A DNA stretch of 64,000 nucleotides from Ophioderma brevispina (GCA_023653785.1 JAMKCH010012478.1:1-64000); one strand, 5' to 3'. Shown: positions 1 through 12,900, counted from the first letter of the stretch. Made by a program: numbers and translations. Notes: generated from the letters alone by a model not told the origin.

Positions 1-269
1 AAGAACAAGGCTCATTTGAAATTTCCGTCTTTTTGCCCAATTTTCGCCGTGTTTTGAAAAAAACAATTTTTTTGCCCCTAATTGCACCCAAACAACAAAT
101 CTCATTTTTATTGATTCGATTTGGGGTTTGTTCTTATGATCCTTAACCTGTGGTATAAATTTTTCGTGCAACAATTCCTTATCGGGAAAGTGGTTTTCCT
201 TGGGGGGGGAGGGATGGAACGCCCCCACCCCCGCCTGGGCACAACTGGAGTGAAAACCCTTGGTCACTT

Positions 270-1610
270 CGTGTTAAGGTACCTAAAAATGGAACATTGT
301 GTCAACAAATTCAAGCTGATAAACGACCATTTGTAAACTACTTTCTCGATTACTTGTTTTTTAATGTTGACCTCTTTTGGGTAAAAGAGATTAATTAAGA
401 ACCTATTGCTTTTATACCTTAATAATCTGAAAAATTATTCTAAGTGGGTTTATGGGGGAAATGTTAACGGTGTAAACATTTGACACACTGTACAACCGCT
501 ATGAAACTACAGCTACGGTTCTTTACAAAGTAGTGTTATATTGCGTAGAATTGCAAATGAGGTTAGAACACATGCTAGTTGTTTGCTCGTTCCACAAGTC
601 ATTGGTAATGGCTTTGTGGTGGTGTCGGATTTGTTCAGCTAGTGTGCTGATCCGGGGCCGCGTGTATCCAGATACGGACGCTCCTAACATGGCCCCGCGT
701 GTGAGGCTGGGGCGGGTTGGGATTGGGAACAGTCAGGGGTTTACACCCTACTCTTATTCGACACTTGGACTGCGATGTACATGTACAAATTGTGACTCTC
801 TGTAACACGGGACCGACGGACTTAACTCGTTGCTTGCTTATTATTCTTAAGTTCACATCCGAAAGGACGGGCTGCTTTTAATGATCCATGTACCCAATTC
901 CAAGTGAAACAATGGAGGAGAGCGGTATTTATGTATTTACTCAATAGCTGGTAATACAGATCAAATCCAGAATTGATAGTAACCGAATAAATCCCAGCAA
1001 GATGCCACGACCCCCAACACCGGGATTCGAACCGGGAATTTTGATGGTGGTTATGGTAACATTTGCGCAAGAGGCAAGCACCCTAAACCGCTAGGACACG
1101 CTCTCCCAATGCTTATGTAGTAACAAAGTGGAAATGGGATCACATAGCTGTTTTGTGGCTTAGAAAAATATTCTGGAAGTTCAAAAAAAGTTTGAACACA
1201 ATGTCAAACCGTTTTATACTTAAATTGAAATGAGCTCTAATTTTCTTATACGCAAGTAGGAACACTTGGTGATGTTCTCAATTTTGGGCGGGCCATGTAA
1301 TCTCTTTAAGTTTTACAAACAAGCTTTAAAAATCATGGAAATTATTCCTTACCACTCTTTAGAACCTGAATATTGAAATGGTACAATTTTCCCAAGAAAG
1401 TGAGCATTTAGAGCACAGAGATTGTTGTGAAAATTAAAAAAACTGGCACTACACACAAAACAAAATCTTTCACTTTTTCTTTCTCCCCTTCCTAACCTAT
1501 GCTATAGAAGTAAATATATGAAAGTTAAAGTAAATCCATTATACACATTCTTTAAATTAGACAATGAATTTCTGCAGCCTGATAGGTACCCTTACTGTAA
1601 AAACACTCGT
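270..1610 (+). repeat. Dispersed repeat, copy A (interrupted by a SINE)
   Basis: Two blocks, about 270-580 and 1130-1610, match 35860-36580 in the same order and orientation. Shared landmarks include ggaaatgttaacggt, agttcaaaaaaagtttgacac, cccaagaaagtgaacattta and acaatgaatttctg. The matching blocks are collinear but carry many substitutions and indels. The central part of copy A (about 600-1115) is foreign and carries the SINE described separately. No coding capacity is visible. I do not recognise the family. Confidence 0.7.
620..1112 (-). mobile_element. tRNA-derived SINE with conserved central body
   Basis: On the minus strand the head reads gagcgtgtcctagcggttta (box A-like) and, about 70 bp on, cccggttcgaatcccgg (box B), so it derives from a tRNA gene. 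Further on come cgtcctttcggatgtgaac and gtcggtcccgtgttacagag, a body I associate with SINEs of marine invertebrates. It sits inside dispersed repeat copy A, whose sister copy at 36050-36170 lacks it. The 3' boundary near 620 is uncertain. Confidence 0.65.
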
Positions 1611-2990
1611 CATGCCATAATTGTCAAAATGACACGTTGGCACGCAACAATCTTAAATTCACGAAGATTAGCGCGTATAAAAGTGGCTAAGGACAAGAAC
1701 GGACCACGTTTTCGTACAAATAGGAGCCTAAAGGTTTTCTCGTTGCTATTGCAATGATATCGGGAAATCGTTTAGCAATAAGTATATTTGGATATTTGGC
1801 AAAGCCTTATGATATCACTTTATAATCTATCTATCAAATGTCTCTAAGTTGTAAATAATAGAATACTGAATCTGGCACGCAAACGCTGCTGGCGACCGAC
1901 CCGTTACCCCTACTACCCGTTTCTTGGATGATCTGTGCATTAAACAGCGCCCGCATAATTGTAAGCTCGCCGACGCTATTTCATGCATTTGGCGACCCTC
2001 TCTGAAGCTATGTATCTTTATTATATAGATCCTATATTATATAGGAATTGTGTTGCCGCCTTTCGGTACATTCAGAGTATAATGTCGCAAAAATGCTCAT
2101 TGGGTTCATTAGAATTTTCTCGAAAAGAGCACTTTTCCTCAAATTTCCACCCCGCCCCGGTCGGAGAGAACTTACAGAACCAACTGAGGGACCTCAAGTT
2201 TGTTAGTGGTAATATACAACCAACCAATTTTCCCCAACATCTCAAAACATTAAGCTTTACTCTTGTGGCAAAAGTACATTCCCTATATAACGGATCTTTC
2301 AAACCAAAACCCCTAAATACTAAGTTTGGACGCTTATTTTTATGTAATTTACCCAAGATACACTTAATGGTTTGACTTTAGCGATCTACTCGATATAATT
2401 TTCCAAATGCCATAATGGTATTTACAAAGGTGCTGATTGAGAATCTGAAATAAACAAAGTGGGGGTCCCGACTTTGTTCTTGAGCTATAGCCAAAACAAA
2501 ACAAAAAAGGATGTTGTCACTTTTTAAACCAAAACGCAAGTCTCTGAGAAAAGTCAAAATTTTACGTTAAGATCGCCTACAAAATAAAACCACTCTCGAT
2601 AAAATTTTGTAATTCTAAATAGGGTGAGGTCCCGATGTCGTTTCTTTCAAAATTTTGAAATAAAAATGAGGTCAACAACGACTTACTTTTTTCCATTAAC
2701 AAACAACGGAACGCCGAAACCCACTGAAATTTGACACTTTTTTTTTTTTTTTCAGAATGGGCGTCTTGATGGGCGGCAAGAAAAATCCTGCGCAGCCACA
2801 TTGCACTATGCCACAAAGCAGGAACGCAGGCGTAGAGATGCTCGATTTTAATACTAAACGCCACAACGCACAGTTATTCGCGTATCTGCGCATGATACCT
2901 TCGCAGCTAAAACTAAAATTCTCCCCTTGTCCATGACTGGGCTCCAAACAGAATGCTGAATAGGCTGAGAAAAAATAACCCTTAAATTAC
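1611..2990. other. Unassigned non-coding stretch
   Basis: No gene is recognised. Overlapping open frames on both strands near 2000-2375 have no recognisable motif. A run of T interrupts at 2739-2752. Short phrases such as ggtcccga recur at about 2465 and 2629, suggesting an old duplicated repeat. Confidence 0.3.
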
Positions 2991-3099
2991 TAGGTGAGCT
3001 TGGACAAAATTTGGCAATAAGAATTTCTCTCACCACACTGCATTTCATATATTCCCCCAGATGCCATACTAAAAGTCCAGAAAAATCCAAGTGGTGGAA

Positions 3100-3520
3100 A
3101 ATATGACTCATTTGCATAATATAAATCCAAAAATGGGACGCCAATCCTAAAGATTTACAAGGCATTTTTGTATTACCTATCTAAAATAATATGTTGGTAC
3201 CTAAAAATGCTACATTTGATTATATTATGAATCTACTCTATTGTTATGTCTTATTACAGGACACCTTCATGCCTTGGAAGAAGGTACTAATTTGCATAAA
3301 TTCAACAAAAGGCCCACCCAATTCTAAGGTTTGTACATGGTGTTATATTGTTATATATTTTGGCACATAAAATGCCTAAAATTGATTACATTTATTGACT
3401 TTTAGGATATGTTAATTTGTCTTAAAGAGGCACCATACATGCGTGGTAGATTTACTAATTTGCATAAATCCAAAATGGCTGTCAATTTGATCAATTTGGT
3501 GAGCAAAATATACAAACTTG
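3100..3520. repeat. Diverged tandem repeat, about 170-180 bp period
   Basis: Three units share tactaatttgcataaat-like cores, with ATTTGCAT at 3110-3117, 3290-3297 and 3458-3465. Each is followed by an aaaatgg or aaaagg phrase. The same kind of unit recurs at 8640, 10340, 10530 and 52190. The units are strongly diverged. Confidence 0.5.
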
Positions 3521-3669
3521 ATGACATTCTATTTTGCACTTAACCCTAAAACACATTGATTGCTTTCACTATCACTATCGCTGGTTATTTAATTCCCACA
3601 GCATCCCCCACCTCCGTCTTACACCCCAACACACACACTATACCCCCCACACACACCCATACACATCCT

Positions 3670-4106
3670 CCCCACCCAGTGGCGGTAAAATTTCTTTTGA
3701 CATTGGGGGGGATGCGGTTTGAGTGAATCATTTATAAATTGAAATGGGGGGGGTTTGCTGGAAAAAGATCCATCATAGAACTGTGCGCGCGAGCGCGCTT
3801 AAAACAAATGCCCAGGTAAGTAAATTTCATTAAATCTAATGGTAATTAGAACAAAATGCGTGTGGGAGCGCGGAAATGTACCATTTTATTAATTTATACT
3901 ATTATTTTTAACATATGAGGGAGTTTGGGTCAAAAAAACACATGATATCGGGCATCACATTGGGGAGATGATCGTATGACCATTTTCGACCCCACCCCTC
4001 ATAAAAATTTGGGGGGGGATATCCCCCATTCCCCCGGGATTTACGACTTCCCCCCCCCCAACCCCCCCCCCCCCATATTTTTTACCCCCCCCCACCCCCC
4101 CCCCCC
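3670..4106. repeat. GC-tract-rich interspersed repeat with long C runs
   Basis: The stretch opens with ccagtggcggtaaaatttc and several G runs, and closes with four C runs of about 10, 13, 9 and 12 bases between 4050 and 4106. A (CA)n tract follows. The opening cagtggcg resembles the terminal repeat of the 26511 MITE, but matching termini could not be defined. Confidence 0.4.
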
Positions 4107-4109
4107 ACA

Positions 4110-6820
4110 CCACACACACAAAACTATTATATGGACAGCAACTGCTAATCTGTAATTGAATATACTTATTACCGTCATGATAAACATCTTTCAAAAAAAT
4201 AACATGGACTATATTAATATGTGAAATATTTTCCTGGCCAAAGTTGTTCTTTAACATCACTATCAAGCACATGTCATGCAAAAAATTTTAAAAACAATTG
4301 GGAAAAAAACTATTTTATTTTGTAGAGACGCAAGGTTGTTTCGATCAACAACATTTTGATTCTCGAAGTGAAAAAATTTGTTTCTCACTGAAAAACTTGG
4401 TATATCGTTTGAAAAAAAAAAAAAACAACACAAATTATCAATCAATATAAACCAGGTTTGTAATTGAAAAACTTGAATTGCGATTGAAAAAACCTGTATT
4501 ATCTTCAATATACCTAGTTTACATGAAACAAAATAATAGGTTTTTCATAATAATAAAAAAAAAAAACAACAAACAGGATGCACCGCCAAGAGGAAGAAGA
4601 TCCAACCTTGTTTCAATCGAAAAATCTGGATTCTCGGCGATGTACCAAAGATTTTCATCAAGAATCCAGGGTATCCACTGAGAAATCATCCTTGATCGTC
4701 TGAAGGTTCCTCCTAAGGTTTGCCGGAGTCATGACAATACAGAATTGGAAGATATTCTACAGCGTCATCCAAGAAGGCAACCGCTAAATAAGTCTAATTA
4801 ATCATTCAGAATGACACCAATCTTGTGTGAATGTACATTGTGACTTATACAGTGGTGTCCCAAAAAAAAAAACCTCAACACTGGTGGCAGGCGGGCCCTA
4901 AGTTTTGAACAAAAAACATGTGACTACTATTCTTGGTTGTAAGGTAAGATGGGACCTGTTCAGCTTAATATCTGAAAAGTTCATAAAGGGTATAGGCATC
5001 GTTTTTAAGAGAGGACCTCAACAAGCAAGTAACCGCAGAGACAGAACCCATTTTACACAAATGAGGAGCTGGAAACCATTCGACTGGCAATGAAGAAAAG
5101 AATGGCAAATACAATATTGATTGCCAATCAACAGTAATTGCCCAATTTTGCAGAACAACTTCTACTGGGTTCAAATGACTGATTACATACATTATGGCTT
5201 AACGGGATAATGATAAACCATAAATTTTAATGTGATTAAAAATGTTTAAAGACGGCGATATAAAACTAGACTAAGTCAGAGACTAACTAAACATTACATA
5301 AAAATGAATAAACGCGTGGGGCTGGGCAACACTTGCTTGTTACCTGATATGTTATAGGGTGTTACATATCTATGTTATTGCAGGAAATGCTCATTCTCAA
5401 CTTTATTGAAAAAAAAACCATGTTTCAATAACAAAGTCATCAAGAAACAATATCGGTATAGTCATTCTGACAAAATTTTGGGTTATAAGATTAACTCTTT
5501 GGTGGCCGTCACAAAACGTTATGATGAATGATTAGCTCTAATCCAAGCGTCTTATTTGGACAATTACGAAGAGTTTGTTGATCATACATTCTAATTCGAT
5601 ATTTTAAGTCGTTGTAAAAATGCATGTTTGTTAGCTGTTGTTTTACATGAAAACTTCCTTGTTAATATCGTGCAGTAGCTCTGTCTTTAAAAAAGTAAAA
5701 TGGTTGTTGGAATTAGAGATTCATATTGGTGAGTTCTGGGGCGCAAAACGTACATGCCGCTCGTATTTGTATTTAATAGGGCCTCAATTTTGAGTTATTA
5801 AACGGGTCCCTGTACGGTTACTTGATGTTGGGGTCATATCTTCATAACTATTAACTCCACCTTTATGAAATTTTCAGGGATTATTAGCTAACAGTCCATC
5901 TTATCTTACAACATAGAATAAGTAAGCACCATGTTTGTTCAAAACTTACTGCGGCTGACACCAAGTGTGGGGTTTTTTTGGGAAAGACGGTACTGGGTGA
6001 GAGGTATCAGCAGTGAGATGCCAAGGCAACAGTTGAGCTGGGATGAGTGTCAAAGGATTGTTTTTTGCGTCATTATGACGCCAATGTTACTTGGTGCTGG
6101 ATCGGGGTGTGACAGTTTTTCTCCATCCCAAAGTGATGTTAATTTCTTAGCGCCGAGTGAAGGGATGTGACACAGAGTGGACAACAGAACGACAGTCTTT
6201 GGTTTGCAGAGATTCTAGTGCCATCGGTGGAAAGAATTGATTACAATGATGAAATGATAATGGTCATTCTGCAACACTGCTTCAATGCCTCAAAGGCAAT
6301 CAGCTAGTATTCCCAATACCATACGTCTTCATACCGGAGTACTGCGACGTCGAAGAAACGCTCTGCGAGCCTTCTGAAATATATATTGAGAGACTGGTGG
6401 ACAGGACAGACCCTTGGAGGGACAACATCCAAAGTTTGGGCTTTCTACGCATTGCCCATTTGATGTACCCACACCCCAGGACAAAATATTCGGGAAATGA
6501 GGCAATATTATGAACTTGACAAAGCTTGACATCAGGTAAGATGTTGGAGTAGCTTAAGATAGAGACCTCGATGGGGGGGGTGTTGCCAGACTGTATCATA
6601 GGCAACAGCTCAGCAGTTACACTATAAAGACTCCTCCAAACTTCTGCTTCTGCTTCTGCAAGGCTGTCTCGATGTCATTGATATATCTGCTATCTGATCA
6701 GTTGTTGTTTTACCTCTTCGAAAGCCCAATTTGGGGGTGGGGGGTAGCTATTACACGGCGAGATTAGCAGCGAGAGAGTTCTCTAACTCTTGGATCGTTG
6801 GCGGGTTTCTGGGTTCAAGA
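4110..6820. other. Intergenic or intronic, no gene seen
   Basis: AT-rich sequence with A-runs (4410, 4550, 4865). Open frames here are short and unrelated to anything I recognise. The frame at 5931-6170 has a coding look but no confirmed family. Confidence 0.3.
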
Positions 6821-6825
6821 TTGAC

Positions 6826-8700
6826 AATGACCTAGGAAGTCTTCCATCTAGAGGGAAATGATCGCATACAAGTAGAGAAAGAGAGTTTCAGGTTGCCATA
6901 TTCTTTCACTTTGTGTGTGGATGTGTCATTGTCCGTGGACGGTTCCAGTCTTGAGAACTTTGTTTCCCTTGGGAATCTGCACTATAGAAAGCTTCATGTG
7001 CCAAGCTGGTATGGTCAATTACATTTAGAAACATTTTTACGTCTGGAAGTCAATCATGTGGTGATTTACTTAGGGCCTCTATTAAAGGGATGGCAAAGGC
7101 CCAGTGGGGGTGCAATATTGCACCTGAGATGAACAAGTCCAAGGCATTTGACATTGAATCACTACGAACCAGTGGTTTGTCACTTTCCATTGTGACAAGT
7201 ACTGATGGCGCATGCAATTTGCATGCCGACAGGACACTGCTTAACTGGGAAAGTATACGACCGGTGAGCTTGTTGACAGTGTTTCAGGCCTTATAGCTCG
7301 AGTGGGTGTAAAGTTGAGTCTAGATTATATCACCTCCAATATGGATGTCTCTTTTGGACAAAGCAATCCAGTAATAGTGACCTTTTTCTCTCTACAGTAT
7401 CGCAGTCGGTATTTACACGTAATTATACAACTCGTCACATTCTTTGAAACAGTGGGGTAGGGATTCTTGCCTTTGGAATGGAATGTTTAACTGCTTGGTC
7501 AACCAAGCATAGAGCAGAAGTCAGCATATGCGTTGTTGATGTTAGAAGAATGAAAGTCGGGGTCTGGCAGCTTGGGGACAGTCACTAATGAGGGTGTTTG
7601 AACTTGCCAATTGGGCCAGTTGGCTTTCCTGGAGTTCAATCTCTTTTTGTAGACGGCTGGAGATTGTGACCATGATGTCACTGATAACAAAAGATAGGGC
7701 CAGTGGCCTGGACTGGGGATCTAGGGAGGATCTTTAGCGAGCAGCGACGAGGATGGATTTCCCGAGTGCACTGTTGAAAGGGCGGGAGAGGAAACGCCCA
7801 ATGAGTGCTGACTAGACAGTAGGTACAGCCTTACTATCAAAACAGCAGTGGAGGTGTTAGAATAGTCGTCAGAATAGTCATTTCCATCAGAGCAATTATT
7901 TGTTCAATAATTTAATGTGCAATGCCCTAATTCAGTATAAGATAGATGGCAAATTCGGGCTCCGGCGCTTAATCAGTACAAGAGATCTTACAGTAGACAT
8001 TTTATAATAGGGAAGATGAATGAAAGTCATCAAAAGTGTGTGCGTCACATGTTCACAAAATTTGGGTTCACAAAAGTGATCAATCAAGCGTAGATAGTAT
8101 ATTCAACCATGGGGTCACCGGGAGGAAAGTGGTTGGACAGCATAGATAGGGCTATAGGAGGCAGAAGATGTGACCGAGTCCCTGGTTGAATTTGAATTTC
8201 CAGCCACTGCCCCCATCCCCATTCAATGCCATGCCTTCGAAAAGTAATCGAGTGACACGAGGGGTTTAAATTCTATATAAACTGGAGAAGTGGCAAGCAA
8301 TTTGGTTTATAAAAGTAAGGAAAAGGAATGCATGTTACGGCTAAACACCTTATTAAATGTCATAATTTTAAAAATATATATAATGTACTGAGAGCAATAT
8401 AGGAGAAGAAATCAGCCAAAAAAATCATGGTGTGAAAAAATCATGAATAGCTGGGCGGCAATTTGTGCAATTTATGCAAAATTTAGTTATCGCTTCCGCC
8501 AATCAGGTTATGTATTCTATATAAGATATGCAACATAATTACTTATTTAATGTAAAACTTTTATTTTAGGGGATTCAACAGCTATTTAGGTCGAGATAAC
8601 ACAAAATTGAATGTAAAAACATAGGAATGGGTGGCATTTTGGATTTATGCAAATTACGCGTTAGTCCCACCAATTGGATTTTTTGGACTTTTAGCATGTC
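6826..8700. repeat. 1.9-kb direct duplication, copy 1
   Basis: This copy aligns collinearly with 8710-10600. Landmarks are ttgagaactttgtttccctt (6951 and 8841), ccaagcatagagcagaagtc (7502) against its counterpart at 9408, and aatcaggttatgtattctat (8501) against 10396. Differences include very many one-base indels. Short minus-strand frames (7499-7690, 9335-9607) are similar to each other, so a decayed coding segment on the minus strand is possible, but no family is recognised. Confidence 0.75.
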
Positions 8701-8709
8701 CGTCTGGGG

Positions 8710-10600
8710 CTTCAAGATTGCAATGACCTATTAAGTCCTTCCATCTAGAGGACTGGATCGCATACACGTGAGAAAGAGTGTCATCGGTGCCATATTCTTC
8801 ATTCTGTGTGGATGTTGTCATTGCCTGGAGGTTTCCCATTCTTGAGAACTTTGTTTCCCTTGGGAAACTCTGCACTATAGAAAGCTCATGTGGCCAATCT
8901 GGTATGGTCAATTACCCTTTAGAACCTTTTTACGGTCTGGAAAGTCAATCATTGTGGTTGATTTACTCTAGTGGGGGGGTCCTGTGCTCTTAATGGAGGC
9001 AATGGCCCAGTGGGGGTTCAATCCTTTGCACCCTTGAGTTCATCCAAGGCTTTGGAACATTGAATCACACGAACCATTGGTTTTGTCACTTTCCAGTGTT
9101 GACAGTACTGAGGGCGATGCAATTTGCAGCGACAGGACACTGCTTACCTGGACCGTATACGACGTGAGCGTGTTGACATTTTTCAGCCTTTAGCTTTGAG
9201 TGGGTAAAGTTGATGTTATTATCTCCCCTCCAATCTGGTAGATCTCTTTGGCAAATCAAATCCAGTTAACTAGTTGCCTTTTTCTATTCTCTCAGTATCG
9301 CAGTCGGTATTACACGTCAGATTAATACCACTCGTCACATTCCTTGTCTCAACAGTGGGTGTAGGGATTCTCCTCGTGGAATGGAATGTTTATACTGCTT
9401 GTCAACCAAGCATAGAGCAAAGTCAGAATATGCGTTGTTTGATGTTAGAAGCCTGAAGTCGGGTCGTGCAGCTTGGGATACAGTTCCTAATGCAGGGGGT
9501 GGGGTTGAACTTGCCCACTTGGCCAGGGGGCTTTCCTTAATGGCAAGCTTTTTTTTTGTATAGGCTTGAGATTGTGATCTTGATGTTCCTGTAACAAAGA
9601 AGTGCATGGCTGATCTGGGAAATCTAGAGGATCTTTATGGAGCACGAGATCGGATTTCCCCGAGTGACGTTGACATCGGGAGAGGACACGCAATTAGTGC
9701 TTGATAGACATAGGTCCAGCCTTACTATCAACGCAGTGGAGTGTTAGATAGTCTCGACTAGTCCATTTCTCCATAGAGCACTATAGTTGTATCACTATTT
9801 TAATGTGCATTCTACTTTTCATGCTATAATGATCTATGCAAATTAAGGCCCACGGCTTACTCAGTGACCAGAGATAATACCGTAGACAATTTTATAATTG
9901 GAATATGAATTTTAAAGTCCATCAAAAGTTGTGTGCTACATGTTCACAAAATTTTGGTTCACAAAGTTTGATCAAATCAAGCTAATAGTAGATTCAACGT
10001 CCTCGTTTCACCGGAGGAAAAGTTTATTGGACGCAGCGATAGTGGCCATAGGAGGCAATATGTGACTGCCGATTCAACCTGTTTGCAAATTTTTAATCTC
10101 CAATCCCGTGCCCATCCCTCATTCAATGCCAATTCCTTCATAAAAGTACAGAGGTGACACTATGGGTTAGATCTACTATAAAACTGTAGAATTGCAGCAT
10201 TTTGGTTATTATACAAGTAAGGAATAGCATGTTAAGTTAATCACTTATTAAATGTAAAATTTTAACAATATAATTTACTGGCGAGCAATAATAGGAGAAG
10301 AACTACGCAAAAAAATCATGACCTCCTGAAAATTCTCTGGCGGCCCATTTTTTGACTTTATGCAAATTAGTTATGTTTCCGTCCAATCAGGTTATGTATT
10401 TCTATTAATCTTAGGAAACATAATAGTACTTTATTTAATGTACAACTATTTATTTTATGTGGGCTTCACAGCATTTAGGTCTAGCTAGACAACAAAATGA
10501 TGTAAAAACCTAGGAATTGTTTGGCCATTTTTGGATTAATGCAAATTAATCGTAGTTCCACCACTTGGATTATTTTTTTGTACTTTTAGTATTTCCTTCT
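8710..10600. repeat. 1.9-kb direct duplication, copy 2
   Basis: This copy follows copy 1 directly, in the same orientation. Each copy ends with a segment of the pattern ggcatttttggatttatgcaaatta followed by ccac.aattggatt. A third, partial copy lies at about 24870-25320. Confidence 0.75.
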
Positions 10601-11010
10601 GGTGACCTTATAGAAATGCTTGTGGTGAAAAACATTCTATTGCACTTTTTTCCAGGTCATATCATATATTTCCCAACCCTAGAATTTGTAAGCAGCTTGC
10701 GCGTACACAAATCACACGTCAAACCCCTTAAAAATAACCGACCGTGCGTGGGCGTGTGCGAGTGTGCGTAAAAAACGTGTCAATTCCTCAGAGCCAGTCC
10801 TTCACTGTAGAGTGCATATTACGTGAGCACAATTGCTTCGGACCAGTCGGTCTGAAATCTTTGGCACATCAAAATAACGCTCTCCTTTCCTATTTGTATA
10901 ATTCCCAACTGAAGTTTACTCATTTAAAATTATAATTACTGTTAGACTATAGGGTTTCACTTACACAATCATACTTAAATGATTATTGTTTATTTGTTAT
11001 TACCTTTCAG

Positions 11011-11101
11011 AATGGACTCCCATAAAGTTTATATGAACCATCGAAAGGTTCCCGAAAATTGCAAGAGTAGAGTTAAAATGGTCGAATTATGCGTGGAAAG
11101 G
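11011..11101 (+). CDS. CNGA: CNG channel exon: C-linker, first part
   Basis: The exon lies between a pyrimidine-rich acceptor (tacctttcag) and a strong donor (gtaagt). Its first base completes a codon from a missing upstream exon. It then reads MDSHKVYMNHRKVPENCKSR and continues to CVER, ending in phase 0. The order MD..K.YM..RKV...C..RV matches the start of the CNG C-linker just after S6, where families read roughly IDAVKQYMQFRKV. In known CNG channels this helix pair passes the conformational change of the binding domain to the pore gate. The following segment is unusual: the Trp-containing stretch typical of CNG channels (like KWFDYLW) is replaced by VKMVELCVER. The internal ATG at 11012 is not a start codon because the homologous residues are internal. 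Confidence 0.85.
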
Positions 11102-11273
11102 GTAAGTTAATTATATCAGTGACATCGTTACTCTTATTTAGACTACCATTTTAGTAGTAATCTGAAAACATAGAGAGTAGTAAACGATTCGATGACGAGG
11201 ATGATGACTAAGGCCGACTACGATGACGAATGGTGTTTGATGAAATAATGAGAATGATTATTTTCTATTACAG

Positions 11274-11368
11274 AACTCAAGCTTTGGATATCAAAGTTTT
11301 CTCGATATTCTTCCGCCCAGATTAAAACAAGATTTAGCCATTCACTTCCTAATAGAACACTTAGAAAG
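11274..11368 (+). CDS. CNGA: CNG channel exon: C-linker, second part
   Basis: After a 172-bp intron the acceptor tattacag opens this exon in phase 0. It reads NSSFGYQSFLDILPPRLKQD and then LAIHFLIEHLE. FLDILPPRLKQDLAI corresponds to the family segment VLKYLPDKLRAEIAI, and HFLIEHLE corresponds to VHLDTLKK, directly before the binding domain. The apparent donor is GAAAG|GTAATA at 11368/11369, which leaves two bases over, while the next exon must start in phase 0. The family has Lys-Val at this junction. One more A in the run GAAAG would give GAA AAG and restore both the frame and the expected lysine, so a one-base error or mutation is the simplest reading. The call as a CNG exon is firm; its last codon is not. 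Confidence 0.85.
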
Positions 11369-11639
11369 GTAATACATTTTATATTGCATGATAAACACTA
11401 TTTTAGGCATAGCATTTTGTTGTTATCCCTCTACCCGCGCGACTTTAAGAAGGGGGTTTGACATAGTCAGATTCTGGCGCCCCTCGTTCGTCTCTAGAAG
11501 TTGCCGAATGTTCTGCGCAGATTCCTGCCAAGGATACCTGGTCCAATTTTGATGATTAATGCACCAAATGACATTTAGTGAGGGGGAACACTACGCTTGG
11601 TGTGAAATGTATATCAGTATGGCAGAGGTTAAAATGACT

Positions 11640-11770
11640 ATTTGTGAAAGTGTCGTGTTTTCATTCTAATCTCCCTGAATCACTCTCAGAATGTCCGTAA
11701 AAATTAGGGACTCACTAAATTGAAATATTCCTTATTCTCCCTTAAAATACGGAATTTGTTATTCAGGACA
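11640..11770. repeat. MITE-like fragment with atgtccgtaaaa core
   Basis: The phrases aatgtccgtaaaa and attgaaatattcc in order match 12670-12730. Together they suggest two copies of a small inverted-repeat element. Termini are not defined. Confidence 0.35.
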
Positions 11771-12659
11771 CCTGGAAGGCTACATTAAGAAAGAAAAGAT
11801 TATAGCGCCCCCAATTTCGGGCGTCTTCTTGGGTTTGCAATGGACTCATCGCTTCCAAAAAGAAAATCGCAAGTGGCGTTTGCAAGGTGGAGGGTTAGCT
11901 GTTTCTACAACACCTAATGAGATGACGGTCGGGAATAAAAGTGATGGGAAGCATAAACCTCATTGTGTTCATGTTCGCCCCTCTCTTCACTATACGCATT
12001 TGTTGTGAATGGCATAGAGCCTTCGCCCTCATTATTAGGTCAGGTGTATGTGTTGTAAATTGTGAAAGACGCAGTAGCCGAAAACAGTTGATGAAGAGGG
12101 ATAGTGACAGTAAAGAGACACTGGCACATTTGAAAAACAGTGCGCCTCAAGATTTTCCAAAATCGATATTTTTGCATGTTTGCAAGGGCTTTTATATACA
12201 AAAGCCCCTCACACGAAATGATTAAGAACAAAACAGCGGCCATTATGGGTAACAGAACGCTTTATAATTACCCGTCGCCGGACGACGTTTAATTCAGCGG
12301 ACGACGAAAATGACGTTTAAACACAAGAACAACGCACGCCCGTATGCATGTTTCCCACGCTATGCACACGGATTGATCGATGCCTATAACCGTTGTGTTA
12401 AATTTTCAGTGAGTACGAGTCAAAAAAAATCAGTAATATACAATTTGTGATTAAAGTTATGGAAAACTTAAAAGGTGGCCTACAATTCCCTGGATGTCTT
12501 TTATCCTAATTATCAATGCCTATCGGTTTGGGGTAGGTTATTTTTATGTGTAAAATATATCTCTGTTCTCCAATGGCCTAGACTATCATTTGAGAGCAAA
12601 TTGAAAAATAAAAAATTCATATTTTGTGACAAGGTGCCTCAGTGACGCTATTAAGAGAG

Positions 12660-12765
12660 CTTTTACACAGTAAAATGTCCGTAAAACTACGGACTTTGTC
12701 ATTGAAATATTCCGTATTTTCCCCATAAAGTAACGGAATTGTTCCGTTACGGCATACTATTTCAC
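12660..12765. repeat. MITE-like fragment, second copy
   Basis: It carries acagtaaaatgtccgtaaaa, then actacggactttgtcattga and internal self-complementary stretches around cggaattgttccg. It matches the fragment at 11640-11770. Confidence 0.4.
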
Positions 12766-12837
12766 TGGTCTCTTGCGATTACACCCAACTTCACCCCTAA
12801 ACCTATGCACAAGAAAAAGTTTGTTGCAGTTCACCCG

Positions 12838-12900
12838 TTTTAACAACGTGTTTAAACCTTTAAACAACTGTTTAAACTTTTAAACAAGGTTTAAACTTTA
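12838..12900. repeat. Short tandem of GTTTAAAC-type units
   Basis: Units of the form gtttaaac-ttttaaaca are repeated three to four times, making a palindrome-rich AT patch. Confidence 0.6.

Noticed and set aside
1000..1112. Functional tRNA gene on the minus strand
   Set aside because: Box A and box B are present but the stems do not close into a tRNA, and a SINE body follows.
1983..2375. 130-codon + frame and 94-codon overlapping - frame
   Set aside because: No recognisable domain, no splice or promoter context, and openness on both strands.
5931..6170. Tc1/mariner-like transposase fragment (QLSWDECQRIVF)
   Set aside because: One short resemblance only; the following frames do not show further transposase motifs or a catalytic triad.
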